Below, piece after piece: positions 45,914 to 54,490 of a stretch of 64,000 bases of DNA (positions are counted from its first letter, which is position 1; every line of letters begins with the position of its first letter). This DNA is from Pantoea sp. At-9b (lineage in GTDB: Bacteria > Pseudomonadota > Gammaproteobacteria > Enterobacterales > Enterobacteriaceae). Under the pieces are notes generated by a model, which made no database searches, had not been told where the DNA came from, and was given only the letters and a program-made list of their open reading frames with translations. The position numbers were made by a program, and so were the translations under genes. The stretch covers positions 62,001 to 126,000 of the forward strand of contig NC_014837.1 in NCBI RefSeq assembly GCF_000175935.2, written 5' to 3'.

Positions 45914-48900
45914 ATGATTGAGCGTGTATTGATTGCCAACCGTGGCGCGATTGCGGTGCGCATTATCCGCACCTTACAAGCGATGAATATTAAGGCGATC
46001 GCGGTGTATGCCGAAGCCGATCGTCATGCGCGCCATGTGCGACTGGCGGATGAGGCCTGGTCGCTGGGTGCAGGCCAGGTGCGCGACACGTATCTGAACC
46101 AGGACAAACTGCTGGCGATTGCCGCCGAGAGCGGCGCGCAGGCGCTGCACCCCGGTTACGGTTTTCTCAGTGAAAACCCCGATTTTGTGAATCGCTGCGA
46201 GGCGGCGGGCCTGCATTTCCTCGGGCCGAACGCGCAGCAGATGGCGGCCTTTGGTCTGAAGCACCGCGCCCGTGCGCTGGCGCAGCAAAATAATGTGCCG
46301 CTGCTGCCGGGCAGTGGGTTGCTGACGTCGCTGGAGCAGGCGCAGGTCGCCGCCAGCGAGATCGGCTACCCGGTGATGCTAAAAAGCACTGCGGGCGGCG
46401 GCGGCATAGGTATGCAACGTTGTGATGATGCGCAGCAGTTGGCCGATGCGTTTACCCGCGTAAAACGGCTGGCAGGCCACAATTTCGCCGACGATGGCGT
46501 ATTTTTAGAGAAATTTATCGCCCGGGCGCGTCATATTGAAGTGCAGATCTTTGGCGATGGTGCTGGCGAGGTGATCGCGCTGGGCGAGCGTGATTGCTCG
46601 GCGCAGCGTCGCAACCAGAAAGTGATGGAAGAAACCCCGGCACCGGGCCTGAGTGACGCGGTACGCGCAGAATTGCAGGCGACAGCGGTGCGGCTGGGAC
46701 GTGCGGTGCAGTACCGCAGCGCCGGGACAGTGGAATATGTTTATGACGAGGGCAGCCAGCAGTTCTGGTTCCTGGAAGTGAACACCCGTTTGCAGGTGGA
46801 ACACGGCGTCACTGAGATGGTATATGGCGTGGATTTGGTGCGCTGGATGGTACAGCTGGCACAGCAGACGTTGCCGCCGCTCGCCAGTTTGCAGCCGCTG
46901 GCTCATGGTCACGCCATTCAGGTGCGACTGTACGCCGAAGATCCGGCGAAGCAGTTCCAGCCCAGCGCGGGTTTGCTCAGTCAGGTGGCGTTTCCTGAAC
47001 AACTGGACAACGCTACGCTGCGCGTCGACAGCAGCGTGGAGAGTGGCATGGAGGTTTCGCCGTTCTACGATCCGATGTTGGCGAAGGTGATTGTGCATGG
47101 TGCAGATCGCGACCAGGCGCTGACCGGACTGACCGAGGCGCTGAATGTGACCGAGCTGTACGGCATCGAAACCAATCTGCTGTGGCTGCGCCATCTGCTG
47201 ACTCTCGCGGAGGTACAGCAGGGACACATCATCACCGCCACCCTTGGCGGCGTGCAGTGGCAACCGCCGACGCTGGATATTATCAGCGGCGGCACCCTGA
47301 CCACGGTGCAGGATGCACCGGGGCGCACCGGCTACTGGCATGTCGGCGTCCCGCCATCCGGGCCGTTCGACAGTCGAGCCTTCCAGTTGGGTAACCGCCT
47401 GTTGGCTAATGATCCTCAGGCGGCCGGTCTGGAGATCACCCTGCGCGGTCCCACCTTACGTTTCAATCAAGGTTGTAGTTTTGTCCTGACCGGTGCGGTG
47501 CTGACGGCACAGCTCGATCAGCAAGTGGTTGCGATGAACCAGGTGCTTACCGCGCAGGCCGGGCAAACCCTGACGCTGGGTGAAGTCAGCAACGGCAGCC
47601 GCAGTTATCTGCTGTTGGCCGGTGGGCTGGATACGCCGCGCTACCTTGGCAGCCGCAGCACCTTTACGTTGGGCAAATTTGGCGGCCATGCCGGGCGTGC
47701 GCTACGGGCGGGGGACGTGCTGCATCTGGCGGCACCGGCTGAATTGCCGACGGCGCAACTGCCGCAGGCGTTGTTGCCTGAGTTGAGCGGGCACTGGCAG
47801 TTGCGGGTGATTTACGGACCGCACGGTGCACCGACCTTCTTTACCGACGAGGATATCCGGGAATTCTTTGCCGCCGAGTGGCAGGTGCACTACAACTCCA
47901 GCCGCACTGGTATTCGCCTGATCGGGCCGAAACCCACCTGGGCGCGTAGCGATGGTGGCGAAGCGGGGATGCATCCCTCCAATATCCATGACAATGCCTA
48001 TGCCTTCGGCACCGTCGATTTTACCGGTGATATGCCGGTGATCCTTGGTCCGGATGGTCCGTCACTTGGCGGGTTCGTGTGTCCGGCCACCGTGATCGAG
48101 GCCGATCTGTGGAAACTGGGTCAGTTGAAAGCCGGGGATCGGGTGCAGTTTCTGCCGATCGATCTGGCGAGTGCCGATCAACTGGCGCAGGCGCAGCGTG
48201 AAGAGATCGCCCGCCTGCAACCTCAACCGTTAACGGTAAGCGCAGCGCTGCCCCTGATTGATCCCGTGTTGCACCAACATGCAGCATCCGGGGTGCTGCC
48301 ATCGCTGTGCGTGCGCGCCGCCGGTGACCGTTTCTTGTTGGTGGAGTATGGCGATCTTCTGTTAGATATCGCGCTGCGTTTTCGTGTTCATGCGTTGATG
48401 CAGTGGCTGGAGGCCCATCCGCTGCCGGGTCAGCTCGAATTGACGCCGGGCATCCGTTCTTTACAGGTCCATTATGACGCGCAGCGGTGTGCAAGAAGTG
48501 AGCTTTTGGCGCACATTTTGCACGCTGATAAGGTACTGGGAACCTTAGCTGATGCCGCCGTGCCCTCGCGCACCGTGTGGCTGCCGCTCAGCTGGGATGA
48601 TGAAGCCTGCCGTATCGCGATCCAACGCTACAGCCAGTCTGTCCGCCCTAATGCGCCCTGGTGTCCGAGCAATATTGAATTTATCCGTCGTATCAACGGC
48701 CTGGAAAGCGTTGAGGCGGTGAAAGAGATTCTGTTCAGCGCCGCGTATCTGGTGATGGGGCTGGGCGATGTGTATCTCGGCGCTCCGGTAGCGACTCCGC
48801 TCGATCCGCGTCATCGCTTAGTGACCACCAAATATAATCCGGCGCGTACCTGGACGGCGGAGAACTCGGTGGGGATCGGTGGTGCCTATCTGTGCGTATA

Positions 48901-49513
48901 CGGCATGGAAGGACCGGGGGGATATCAGTTTGTCGGGCGCACTTTGCAGATGTGGAACCGCGACCGCCAAACGTCAGCGTTTACCCAACCCTGGCTGCTT
49001 CGCTTCTTCGACCAGATCCGTTTCTATCCGGTGAGTGCCGACGAGCTGTTACAGATTCGCGATCGTTTCCCATGGGGGGATTACCCCTTGCGGATGGAAG
49101 AGGGGGAATTCCGTCTCGCCGATTATCAGGCGCTACTGGCAGAGCAAGCCACGGAAATCGACCGCTTCCAGCAGCAACGTCAGCAGGCGTTCGATAGCGA
49201 ACTGGCACGCTGGCGCGCAGAAGGGCAGTTTACCTTTGATAGCCAATTGCCGGAGTCCGTCGATGAGGAGACCAGCATCCCGGCTGATTGTTGTGGTGTG
49301 GAGAGTCAGGTGGCAGGCAGCGTCTGGCAGTGGCTGGTCACACCTGGCAGTGACATTGAAGCGGGAGCGACCGTTGGTATTCTCGAATCAATGAAGATGG
49401 AAATCCCGATCGTCGCGCCGGTTAGCGGAAAAATCCATAGTCTGCAACGGCAGGCCGGGCAGCAAGTACAGGCAGGACAGTTACTTATGGTGATTGAGCC
49501 TGCTGCGGTATAA
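45914..49513 (+). CDS. Urea/guanidine carboxylase
   Basis: A 1199-residue biotin-dependent carboxylase in a single chain. Residues 1 to about 450 are biotin carboxylase (MIERVLIANRGAIAVRIIRTL, HPGYGFLSENPDF, ATP-grasp KSTAGGGGIGM, EVNTRLQVEHGVTEMVYG). A KipA-like carboxyltransferase half follows (TTVQDAPGRTGYWHVGVPPSGPFD, GHAGRALRAGD), then a KipI-like half (from about residue 770, LPSLCVRAAGDRFLLVEYGD, GIRSLQVHYD). The biotinyl domain ends the protein (ILESMKMEI, Lys about 1161). The riboswitch and adjacent DUF1989 genes make guanidine the likely substrate, giving carboxyguanidine. Urea remains possible as a slower substrate. It follows a 79-base gap without terminator. Confidence 0.93.
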   Translation: MIERVLIANRGAIAVRIIRTLQAMNIKAIAVYAEADRHARHVRLADEAWSLGAGQVRDTYLNQDKLLAIAAESGAQALHPGYGFLSENPDFVNRCEAAGLHFLGPNAQQMAAFGLKHRARALAQQNNVPLLPGSGLLTSLEQAQVAASEIGYPVMLKSTAGGGGIGMQRCDDAQQLADAFTRVKRLAGHNFADDGVFLEKFIARARHIEVQIFGDGAGEVIALGERDCSAQRRNQKVMEETPAPGLSDAVRAELQATAVRLGRAVQYRSAGTVEYVYDEGSQQFWFLEVNTRLQVEHGVTEMVYGVDLVRWMVQLAQQTLPPLASLQPLAHGHAIQVRLYAEDPAKQFQPSAGLLSQVAFPEQLDNATLRVDSSVESGMEVSPFYDPMLAKVIVHGADRDQALTGLTEALNVTELYGIETNLLWLRHLLTLAEVQQGHIITATLGGVQWQPPTLDIISGGTLTTVQDAPGRTGYWHVGVPPSGPFDSRAFQLGNRLLANDPQAAGLEITLRGPTLRFNQGCSFVLTGAVLTAQLDQQVVAMNQVLTAQAGQTLTLGEVSNGSRSYLLLAGGLDTPRYLGSRSTFTLGKFGGHAGRALRAGDVLHLAAPAELPTAQLPQALLPELSGHWQLRVIYGPHGAPTFFTDEDIREFFAAEWQVHYNSSRTGIRLIGPKPTWARSDGGEAGMHPSNIHDNAYAFGTVDFTGDMPVILGPDGPSLGGFVCPATVIEADLWKLGQLKAGDRVQFLPIDLASADQLAQAQREEIARLQPQPLTVSAALPLIDPVLHQHAASGVLPSLCVRAAGDRFLLVEYGDLLLDIALRFRVHALMQWLEAHPLPGQLELTPGIRSLQVHYDAQRCARSELLAHILHADKVLGTLADAAVPSRTVWLPLSWDDEACRIAIQRYSQSVRPNAPWCPSNIEFIRRINGLESVEAVKEILFSAAYLVMGLGDVYLGAPVATPLDPRHRLVTTKYNPARTWTAENSVGIGGAYLCVYGMEGPGGYQFVGRTLQMWNRDRQTSAFTQPWLLRFFDQIRFYPVSADELLQIRDRFPWGDYPLRMEEGEFRLADYQALLAEQATEIDRFQQQRQQAFDSELARWRAEGQFTFDSQLPESVDEETSIPADCCGVESQVAGSVWQWLVTPGSDIEAGATVGILESMKMEIPIVAPVSGKIHSLQRQAGQQVQAGQLLMVIEPAAV

Positions 49514-49632
49514 GAAAGATTAAAAAATACTCAGGAAATAAGGCAGCAAAGCCGGGGATCTGACCCATACTTAGAAACCCGGCCTATTGTTGCATTGCTC
49601 TGACATCTTTTCGCAGTGTGCAACAGGCTGTG

Positions 49633-49676
49633 TCCCGTAACGGTTTGACAACAACTCTTCTTAAACCGCTGCGGGA
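49633..49676. other. Interrupted hairpin in the gap after the carboxylase gene
   Basis: Arms TCCCG-N3-CGGTTT and AAACCG-N3-CGGGA enclose a 16-base loop. There is no T tract. The 49514-49764 gap holds no gene over 30 codons; one 23-codon open stretch (49618-49686) may be a remnant. No recognisable terminator follows the carboxylase gene. Confidence 0.4.
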
Positions 49677-49764
49677 TGCAGCCTGAACTGGCCGGTTTCA
49701 GCGTCTGTGGACGCTTTACCTCTCTACTTTCACGTGATTCATAGTGAGTTTTAAGGAGTTCTCT

Positions 49765-50061
49765 ATGGAAATAAAAGATCCAATGGTCGAGTTACTTAGT
49801 AGTCTTGAGCAGATTGTTTTGACACGTGATGCACAGCCTTCTGTATCTGAAATCGCCCTGCAAAGGGCATCAGTTCCCGAGCCACAGCGTTTACGAGAGA
49901 TGACCGGCATGCAGGTTGATGAATTTGCCCGCGTGATGGGGGTGAGCGTCTCTTCAGTGAAAAGCTGGGAGGCGCAACGCACGCGCCCTTCCGCTACGGC
50001 ACGTAAATTGATGAAGCTGCTGCAGGCCAATCCCTATCTGGGTCGACAACTACTTGAGTAA
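49765..50061 (+). CDS. HigA/NadS-like helix-turn-helix protein, orphan
   Basis: A 98-residue Xre-type protein with helix-turn-helix MTGMQVDEFARVMGVSVSSVKSWEAQRTRPSATARKLMKLLQ (split over residues 48-88). This matches the HigA/NadS antitoxin-like family. The ATG at 49765 has AAGGAG 8 bases upstream; a GTG start at 49744 is unlikely. A HigB-type toxin gene should lie next to it, but none is found on either side. It may be an orphan antitoxin, a relic, or a stand-alone regulator. A strong terminator follows. Confidence 0.82.
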   Translation: MEIKDPMVELLSSLEQIVLTRDAQPSVSEIALQRASVPEPQRLREMTGMQVDEFARVMGVSVSSVKSWEAQRTRPSATARKLMKLLQANPYLGRQLLE

Positions 50062-50082
50062 ACACCGACTATTCGGTTCTGA

Positions 50083-50108
50083 CCCGCCTTGATGGCGGGT
50101 TTTTTTTT
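50083..50108 (+). terminator. Rho-independent terminator after the HTH gene
   Basis: CCCGCC-TTGAT-GGCGGG followed by nine T residues, 22 bases past the stop codon. Confidence 0.93.
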
Positions 50109-50110
50109 GC

Positions 50111-50216
50111 ACTGAGGTGGTTTTGTTCGCTCCGAGGTGGTTTCGTTCGCTCCGAGGTGGTTTCGTTCGCACTGAGCGGGTTTCGTTCGCCTCGGGCTGA
50201 TGTAGTTTCAGTTCGC
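50111..50216 (+). repeat. Tandem array of 20-base units, left end of composite element
   Basis: Units at 50111-50130, 50131-50150, 50151-50170 and 50171-50190 follow TCCGAGGTGGTTTCGTTCGC with a few changes; a degenerate fifth runs to 50216. There are no spacers, so it is not CRISPR. Its inverted, diverged equivalent stands at 50767-50841. Confidence 0.85.
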
Positions 50217-50231
50217 CGGTGCGGCGACCGA

Positions 50232-50259
50232 GCAAAGGGTGCCTGGCCGCACCCTTTGC
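50232..50259. other. Perfect hairpin GCAAAGGGTGC/GCACCCTTTGC
   Basis: An 11-base stem with a 6-base loop (CTGGCC), located just inside the left tandem array of the composite element. Its mirror-position counterpart is the hairpin at 50700-50725. Confidence 0.8.
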
Positions 50260-50368
50260 AATCCCGGGCCTCGCGCCAGCCTCCCTCGCCGCTGCGCGGT
50301 GCCTTCGCTCTTTCACGCTGCCGACGGACCGGCGTCGATTCGCTCCTGCTCAACGCCGCCTTTCGCCG

Positions 50369-50584
50369 CATCCATGCGGCTCATCCTGGCAGCCTTCACT
50401 CACTCAGCGAGTCCGGATGGCGCCCCACCCCCCGCTGTACGCCTTTTACCTATCTGTTTATTTCTTTTCGCTTTTGATTTTTATTTTTAGCTTTCTGTTT
50501 TTTCCTGCGGTCTTTCAGGCGGTGGGGTGGACGGCATCCGCAGCGCCGAGCGCAGAGGGAAGGCCAGGACGAGCCGCATGGATG
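50369..50584. repeat. Long inverted repeat, centre of composite element
   Basis: 50369-50390 and 50563-50584 are inverted copies with 21 of 22 bases matching. Homology extends inward with interruptions (GGATGGCG...CCCCACC against GGTGGGGTGG...GGCATCC). The centre (about 50440-50515) is a T-rich stretch with no open frame. Transcription would give a large cruciform-like hairpin. Confidence 0.8.
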
Positions 50585-50699
50585 TGGCGAGAGAGCGGAA
50601 TGAGCCATGGATGGCGAATCCGCGCGGTCCGTATGGCCTGAGTGATAAGCGAGGGAACAGCGCTATGCGCTGCGCGAGGACGCCGCAAGGCGCGGATTG

Positions 50700-50725
50700 T
50701 TAAGGCCCGCGCCTTCGGGCCTTAA
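50700..50725. other. Perfect hairpin TTAAGGCCCG/CGGGCCTTAA
   Basis: A 10-base stem with a 6-base loop (CGCCTT), without T tract, just inside the right tandem array of the composite element. Confidence 0.8.
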
Positions 50726-50766
50726 CCCGTCCGCCTGCACGTTACAACTGAAACTCCCTGATGTTT

Positions 50767-50841
50767 GGCGGGCGGAACCTTCTCATAGCCAGCGGGCGGA
50801 ACCTCCTCAGAGCTAAACCGCTGCCGTCTGGCGGGCTGAAC
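50767..50841 (-). repeat. Right, inverted tandem array of composite element
   Basis: GGCGGGCGGAACC occurs at 50767-50779 and, with one change, at 50791-50803, followed by a diverged copy at 50830-50841. Reverse-complemented, the unit GAGGAGGTTCCGCCCGCTGG matches the left unit GAGGTGGTTTCGTTCGCTCC at 14 of 20 bases. It ends at the stop of the HD-hydrolase gene (50843). Confidence 0.65.
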
Positions 50842-50842
50842 A

Positions 50843-51433
50843 TCACGCCACCCCATACTTAGCCGCCTGCTTCACAAACCAACTCTCCGGAACGCTATGC
50901 GGCGGTTGCGCCAACTGGGCCAACCCCTGACGAATAATACTATCCGCCTGCTGCCAAAGATGTTTATCCCCTTCATGTAACAGCTGAATTTGTATCTGTT
51001 TTTCCACCAAATAAACCCGGGCGAAATCGGCATCGAATTGCACAATGGCACGCGTATTATCGATGATGTCCGCCAGTTTGATGGTTTGCGCCTCGGGGGA
51101 TGCCTGCGCGGTATGGCGGAAGTGCGCCAGCTTACGTGCCGCGCGGTTTTTCGCCTGCGGCTGGGCGCTGTCGGTGAGCATATCCACCAGTTCAGCCACG
51201 CGTGGGCCGAAGCGGCTGGCGATGTCCTCCAGGGTGCTGGCCGTATCTTCCACCGTGTCGTGCAGCCACGCCGCCGCCAGCATCGCTTCGTCATCAGTGA
51301 CGCTGCGTACCAGCTCGACCACCGCCGCAGGATGGACGATATAGGGTTCATCGGTGTATTTGCGACGCTGTCCGGCTTCGGCGTGGGCCTGGGTGGCATA
51401 GCGGCGCGCCTGGTCTTCCAGTGAATCCCGCAT
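50843..51433 (-). CDS. HD-domain small alarmone hydrolase-like protein (SpoT/MESH1 type)
   Basis: A 196-residue HD hydrolase. It has the motif order of the (p)ppGpp hydrolase domain of SpoT and MESH1: an N-terminal HAEAGQRRKYTDEPYIVHP around residue 18, the HD pair in AAWLHDTVEDT near 55, and KLADIIDNTR near 120 (compare KLADRLHNMR). No synthetase, TGS or ACT domain follows, so it should hydrolyse alarmone or a related nucleotide only. The start is taken as ATG 51433 (MRDSLEDQ); the preceding ATG is equally open. It is divergent from ohrR across about 60 bases containing a candidate OhrR operator. Confidence 0.82.
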   Translation of the reverse strand: MRDSLEDQARRYATQAHAEAGQRRKYTDEPYIVHPAAVVELVRSVTDDEAMLAAAWLHDTVEDTASTLEDIASRFGPRVAELVDMLTDSAQPQAKNRAARKLAHFRHTAQASPEAQTIKLADIIDNTRAIVQFDADFARVYLVEKQIQIQLLHEGDKHLWQQADSIIRQGLAQLAQPPHSVPESWFVKQAAKYGVA

Positions 51434-51470
51434 CATGGTCTGCTCCGGGAAAAAGTAGCTTGCAATTGTC

Positions 51471-51486
51471 TAGCGCGCTATCTATA
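51471..51486. promoter_or_regulatory. Candidate OhrR operator upstream of ohrR
   Basis: TAGCGCGCTATCTATA contains the palindrome TAGCGCGCTA. Reverse-complemented it begins TATAGATAGCGC and shares TAGATAGCGC with the sequence before ohr (52007-52016), as expected of one regulator's sites. It is 10 bases before the ohrR ATG. Confidence 0.55.
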
Positions 51487-51495
51487 TTAAATCGC

Positions 51496-51960
51496 ATGAA
51501 CAGTAACCAAGATGACAAAAAAGTGTCGCAGACGCCACTCAAGCTGGATCAGCATCTCTGTTTCGCCCTCTATTCGGCGAACCTGGCGATGCACAAGGTC
51601 TATCGTCAGCTGTTGGGACAGCTGGAAATCACCTATCCGCAATATCTGGTGATGCTGGTGCTGTGGACGCAAGATGATGTGACGGTGTCTGAGATCGGCG
51701 AGCAGCTGTTTCTCGATTCCGCTACGTTGACGCCGTTGCTGAAACGGCTGGAAAGCGCCGGGCTGTTGCGCCGTGCGCGTTCGCGTCAGGATGAACGTCA
51801 GGTTGTCGTGACCCTGACCGACGAGGGAAGGGCATTACGCCAGAAAGCAGAATCCATTCCGGAAGCGATCAAATGCGCTGCGGCGTGTGATGATGAAACG
51901 CTGCTGGCGCTGAAAAACCAGTTGGACGATCTGCGCGATAATCTGAATCGCGCGAAGTAA
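51496..51960 (+). CDS. ohrR: MarR-family organic-peroxide sensor OhrR
   Basis: A 154-residue MarR-type winged-helix repressor. The peroxide-sensing Cys is in [22 protein letters not shown] near residue 21, and the DNA-binding helices are [40 protein letters not shown] (split). A second Cys pair near the C-terminus ([11 protein letters not shown]) could form the resolving partners of the two-Cys type. ATG 51496 is chosen because the homologous N-terminus begins here; a much longer frame from 51421 reads into the divergent operator. It precedes ohr, its regulated gene, by 86 bases. Confidence 0.93.
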   Translation: MNSNQDDKKVSQTPLKLDQHLCFALYSANLAMHKVYRQLLGQLEITYPQYLVMLVLWTQDDVTVSEIGEQLFLDSATLTPLLKRLESAGLLRRARSRQDERQVVVTLTDEGRALRQKAESIPEAIKCAAACDDETLLALKNQLDDLRDNLNRAK

Positions 51961-52006
51961 TTAACTGCGGGTGCGCTGCACCTGTGTCGTATCAGGCTGC
52001 GCCAGA

Positions 52007-52020
52007 TAGATAGCGCACGA
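52007..52020. promoter_or_regulatory. Candidate OhrR operator upstream of ohr
   Basis: TAGATAGCGCACGA, 26 bases before the ohr start; the decamer TAGATAGCGC recurs inverted at 51473-51482 upstream of ohrR. Confidence 0.5.
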
Positions 52021-52046
52021 TAAAATAGCGAATTAGTGAGGTTATC

Positions 52047-52475
52047 ATGTCTTTAGAGAAAGTTGTTTATACCGCAAAAGCCAAAGCCACTGGTGGTCGT
52101 GATGGCCGTGCCACCTCTTCTGATGGTGTGCTGGATGTGAAACTGGGTGTGCCAAAAGAGATGGGCGGCGCGGGCGGTGAAGTGACTAACCCGGAGCAGC
52201 TGTTTGCCGCCGGTTATTCTGCCTGCTTCCTTGGCGCGATGAAGTTTGTTGCTGCGCGCGATAAGTTTGCCATTGCAAAAGATGCGTGGATTGAAGGTGA
52301 AGTGGGTATTGGCCCGATCCCCAACGGCTTCGGCATCGAAGCGAAGCTGAATATTCATCTGCCGGGGATGGATGCCGCTGAAGCGCAGAAACTGGTCGAC
52401 GCCGCGCATATCGTCTGTCCTTACTCCAACGCCACGCGTGGCAATATTGATGTGACGCTGAATATCATCAATTAA
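52047..52475 (+). CDS. ohr: Organic hydroperoxide resistance protein Ohr
   Basis: A 142-residue OsmC/Ohr thiol peroxidase, reducing organic and fatty-acid hydroperoxides in the cytosol. The two reactive cysteines are in [16 protein letters not shown] (about residue 61) and [16 protein letters not shown] (about 126), and the N-terminal Arg ([12 protein letters not shown]) belongs to the active site. It is full length, and regulated with its own MarR-type sensor ohrR. Confidence 0.96.
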   Translation: MSLEKVVYTAKAKATGGRDGRATSSDGVLDVKLGVPKEMGGAGGEVTNPEQLFAAGYSACFLGAMKFVAARDKFAIAKDAWIEGEVGIGPIPNGFGIEAKLNIHLPGMDAAEAQKLVDAAHIVCPYSNATRGNIDVTLNIIN

Positions 52476-52491
52476 GCCAGAGCGTGTTGAT

Positions 52492-52550
52492 ACGTAGCGG
52501 CGCGATTTATCGCGCGCTTTTGAAAACAGCGCGATAAATCGCTCGCTACG
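52492..52550. repeat. REP-type palindrome pair after ohr
   Basis: Copies of GTAGCGGCGCGATTTATCGCGC and its inverse (GCGCGATAAATCGCTCGCTACG) at 52494-52515 and 52529-52550. It sits 17 bases downstream of ohr and may form the transcript end. The rest of the 52476-52795 gap contains an open but unlikely upstream extension of eptB. Confidence 0.82.
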
Positions 52551-52795
52551 AGATACGTTACTTTTTGATGTGTGCAAAAAATGCTCAACCCGGACCGATG
52601 ACAAGATTTGTCTGGTCACACTTCTTAACGCATGTTTTACTGAGCCACTTCGCAAAATCGCTATGCCCTCGGTTCAGATTCCTCCCGAACAGTTCGTTGC
52701 ATCACGCTTTTCTGCGGCAAAAGCGAACTCTATTGTCTTTACACAGTCCCACTTTAGGGTTAAAGCTCCGACACCAGCCGGGAATCAATAAATTC

Positions 52796-54490
52796 ATGAA
52801 TTATATTAAAACCTTAACGCAGCAGAAGCTGTCACTGTTGCTCGCGCTGTATATCGGCATCTTGTTGAATTTGCCGATTTTTTATCGCCGCTTTGACGGT
52901 TTTTTGACGAAATCCTCACTCATAAATTGGACCTCAGCGCTGGTCGAAGTGGTAGCCGCAGTGTTGCTGACCTTCTTCCTGATGCGGCTGCTGTCGCTCG
53001 GTGGCAAATGGGCTTACCGCGTGCTCGCCAGTCTGCTGGTGGTGATTTCGGTCGCTGCTGCCTATTACATGGCGTTTTTTAACGTGGTGATTGGCTACGG
53101 CATTGTCGCCTCGGTGATGACTACCGATGTTGACCTGTCAAAAGAAGTCATCGGTCTGCATTTTGTGGTGTGGATGGTGCTGGTCAGCGCCTTGCCACTG
53201 CTGATGATTTGGCGCAATAACCTGAGCAAAACGCTGATTGAGCAGTTGAAAACACCGGGTCAACGCATCAAGCCGACCCTGATTCTGCTGCTGAGCGTCG
53301 CGTTGGTATGGTTGCCGATCCGCTATTTTGACAAGTTGCAAAAAGCCAACGAAGAGATCACCAATATCGATCTGCCCAGCTACGGCGGCGTGGTGGCGCA
53401 CTCTTATCTGCCTTCAAACTGGATTGCCGCGTTAGGGCTGTTTGCCTGGACCAAACTGGATGAAAAGGTCGATAGTCAGGAGCTGCTGGACCCGGCGAAA
53501 AAGTTCACCTACGTGGCTCCGGCGGGGATTGATGATACCTACGTGGTGTTTGTGATTGGTGAAACCACGCGCTGGGATCATATGGGACTGTTGGGGTATC
53601 AGCGCGATACCACACCAAAACTGTCGAAAGAGAAGAACCTGGTGGCGTTCCGTGGCGAGTCTTGCGATACCGCCACCAAACTGTCGCTGCGCTGCATGTT
53701 CGTGCGCGAAGGTGGCACGATGGATAATCCGGGCCGTACCCTGAAAGAGCAGAACATTTTTGCGGTGCTGAAAGAGTTAGGTTTCACCTCCGAGTTGTTC
53801 GCCATGCAGAGTGAGGTGTGGTTCTACGATAACGCCGATGTGAATAACTTCTCTTTCCGCGAACAAATTGGTTCTGAGAAGCGTAATCAGGGAAAACCGG
53901 TGGACGATATGCTGCTGGTGCCGGAGTTACAGGCCTCGCTGGAACGTTTTCCGCAAGGCAAGCATCTGGTGGTGCTGCATACCAAAGGTTCGCACTATCT
54001 GTATTCACAGCGCTATCCGCGCAGCTTCGCCCGCTACCAGCCGGAGTGTATGGGGGTGGATGAAACCTGTAGCAAAGCGCAGTTGATTAACGCTTATGAC
54101 AACTCGATTTTATATGTCGATACCATGCTCGATAGCGTGTTTGATCAGCTGCGTGACAAGAAGGCGATTGTGTTTTATGCCGCCGACCACGGTGAGTCAA
54201 TCAGTGAGAATATGCATCTGCACGGTACGCCGCGTGAGATGGCTCCCCCGGAGCAGTTCCGGGTGCCGATGATGGTATGGGCCTCGGATAAGTATCTGGC
54301 CGATCCCACCAATCGCAGCAATTTCGAGCGGTTACAGGCGCAGCAGCGGGTAGGCAAGACGCATCGCCACGTCGAGTTGTTTGACACCATTCTTGGCTGC
54401 CTGGGCTATAGCTCGCCGGACGGCGGCATTAAAGCCGCGAATAACTGGTGCCAGGCACCGGCGGCGACCTCTGAGGCCAAACCGCTGTAA
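52796..54490 (+). CDS. eptB: Kdo2-lipid A phosphoethanolamine 7''-transferase
   Basis: A 564-residue inner-membrane enzyme that adds phosphoethanolamine to the outer Kdo of lipopolysaccharide. Five hydrophobic helices span residues 10-190 ([19 protein letters not shown] first). The periplasmic alkaline-phosphatase-like domain has the Thr nucleophile in [22 protein letters not shown] near residue 250 and metal ligands in [23 protein letters not shown] 52796 gives E. coli length (563); a 77-residue extension from 52565 has no conserved sequence. E. coli also has eptB next to proK and dpp, which supports the name. Confidence 0.93.
   Translation: MNYIKTLTQQKLSLLLALYIGILLNLPIFYRRFDGFLTKSSLINWTSALVEVVAAVLLTFFLMRLLSLGGKWAYRVLASLLVVISVAAAYYMAFFNVVIGYGIVASVMTTDVDLSKEVIGLHFVVWMVLVSALPLLMIWRNNLSKTLIEQLKTPGQRIKPTLILLLSVALVWLPIRYFDKLQKANEEITNIDLPSYGGVVAHSYLPSNWIAALGLFAWTKLDEKVDSQELLDPAKKFTYVAPAGIDDTYVVFVIGETTRWDHMGLLGYQRDTTPKLSKEKNLVAFRGESCDTATKLSLRCMFVREGGTMDNPGRTLKEQNIFAVLKELGFTSELFAMQSEVWFYDNADVNNFSFREQIGSEKRNQGKPVDDMLLVPELQASLERFPQGKHLVVLHTKGSHYLYSQRYPRSFARYQPECMGVDETCSKAQLINAYDNSILYVDTMLDSVFDQLRDKKAIVFYAADHGESISENMHLHGTPREMAPPEQFRVPMMVWASDKYLADPTNRSNFERLQAQQRVGKTHRHVELFDTILGCLGYSSPDGGIKAANNWCQAPAATSEAKPL

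Noticed and set aside
50111..50190. CRISPR-like array
   Set aside because: The 20-base units are directly abutting with no variable spacers and no cas genes are nearby.
50069..50641. Arg/Pro-rich open frames of 80-140 codons on both strands in the composite element
   Set aside because: Translations are low-complexity, follow the tandem repeat period, and lack ribosome sites and conserved domains; better explained as non-coding repeat DNA.
52565..52795. N-terminal extension of EptB
   Set aside because: The 77 extra codons have no membrane or conserved sequence; the ATG at 52796 gives the E. coli length and starts at the first membrane helix.
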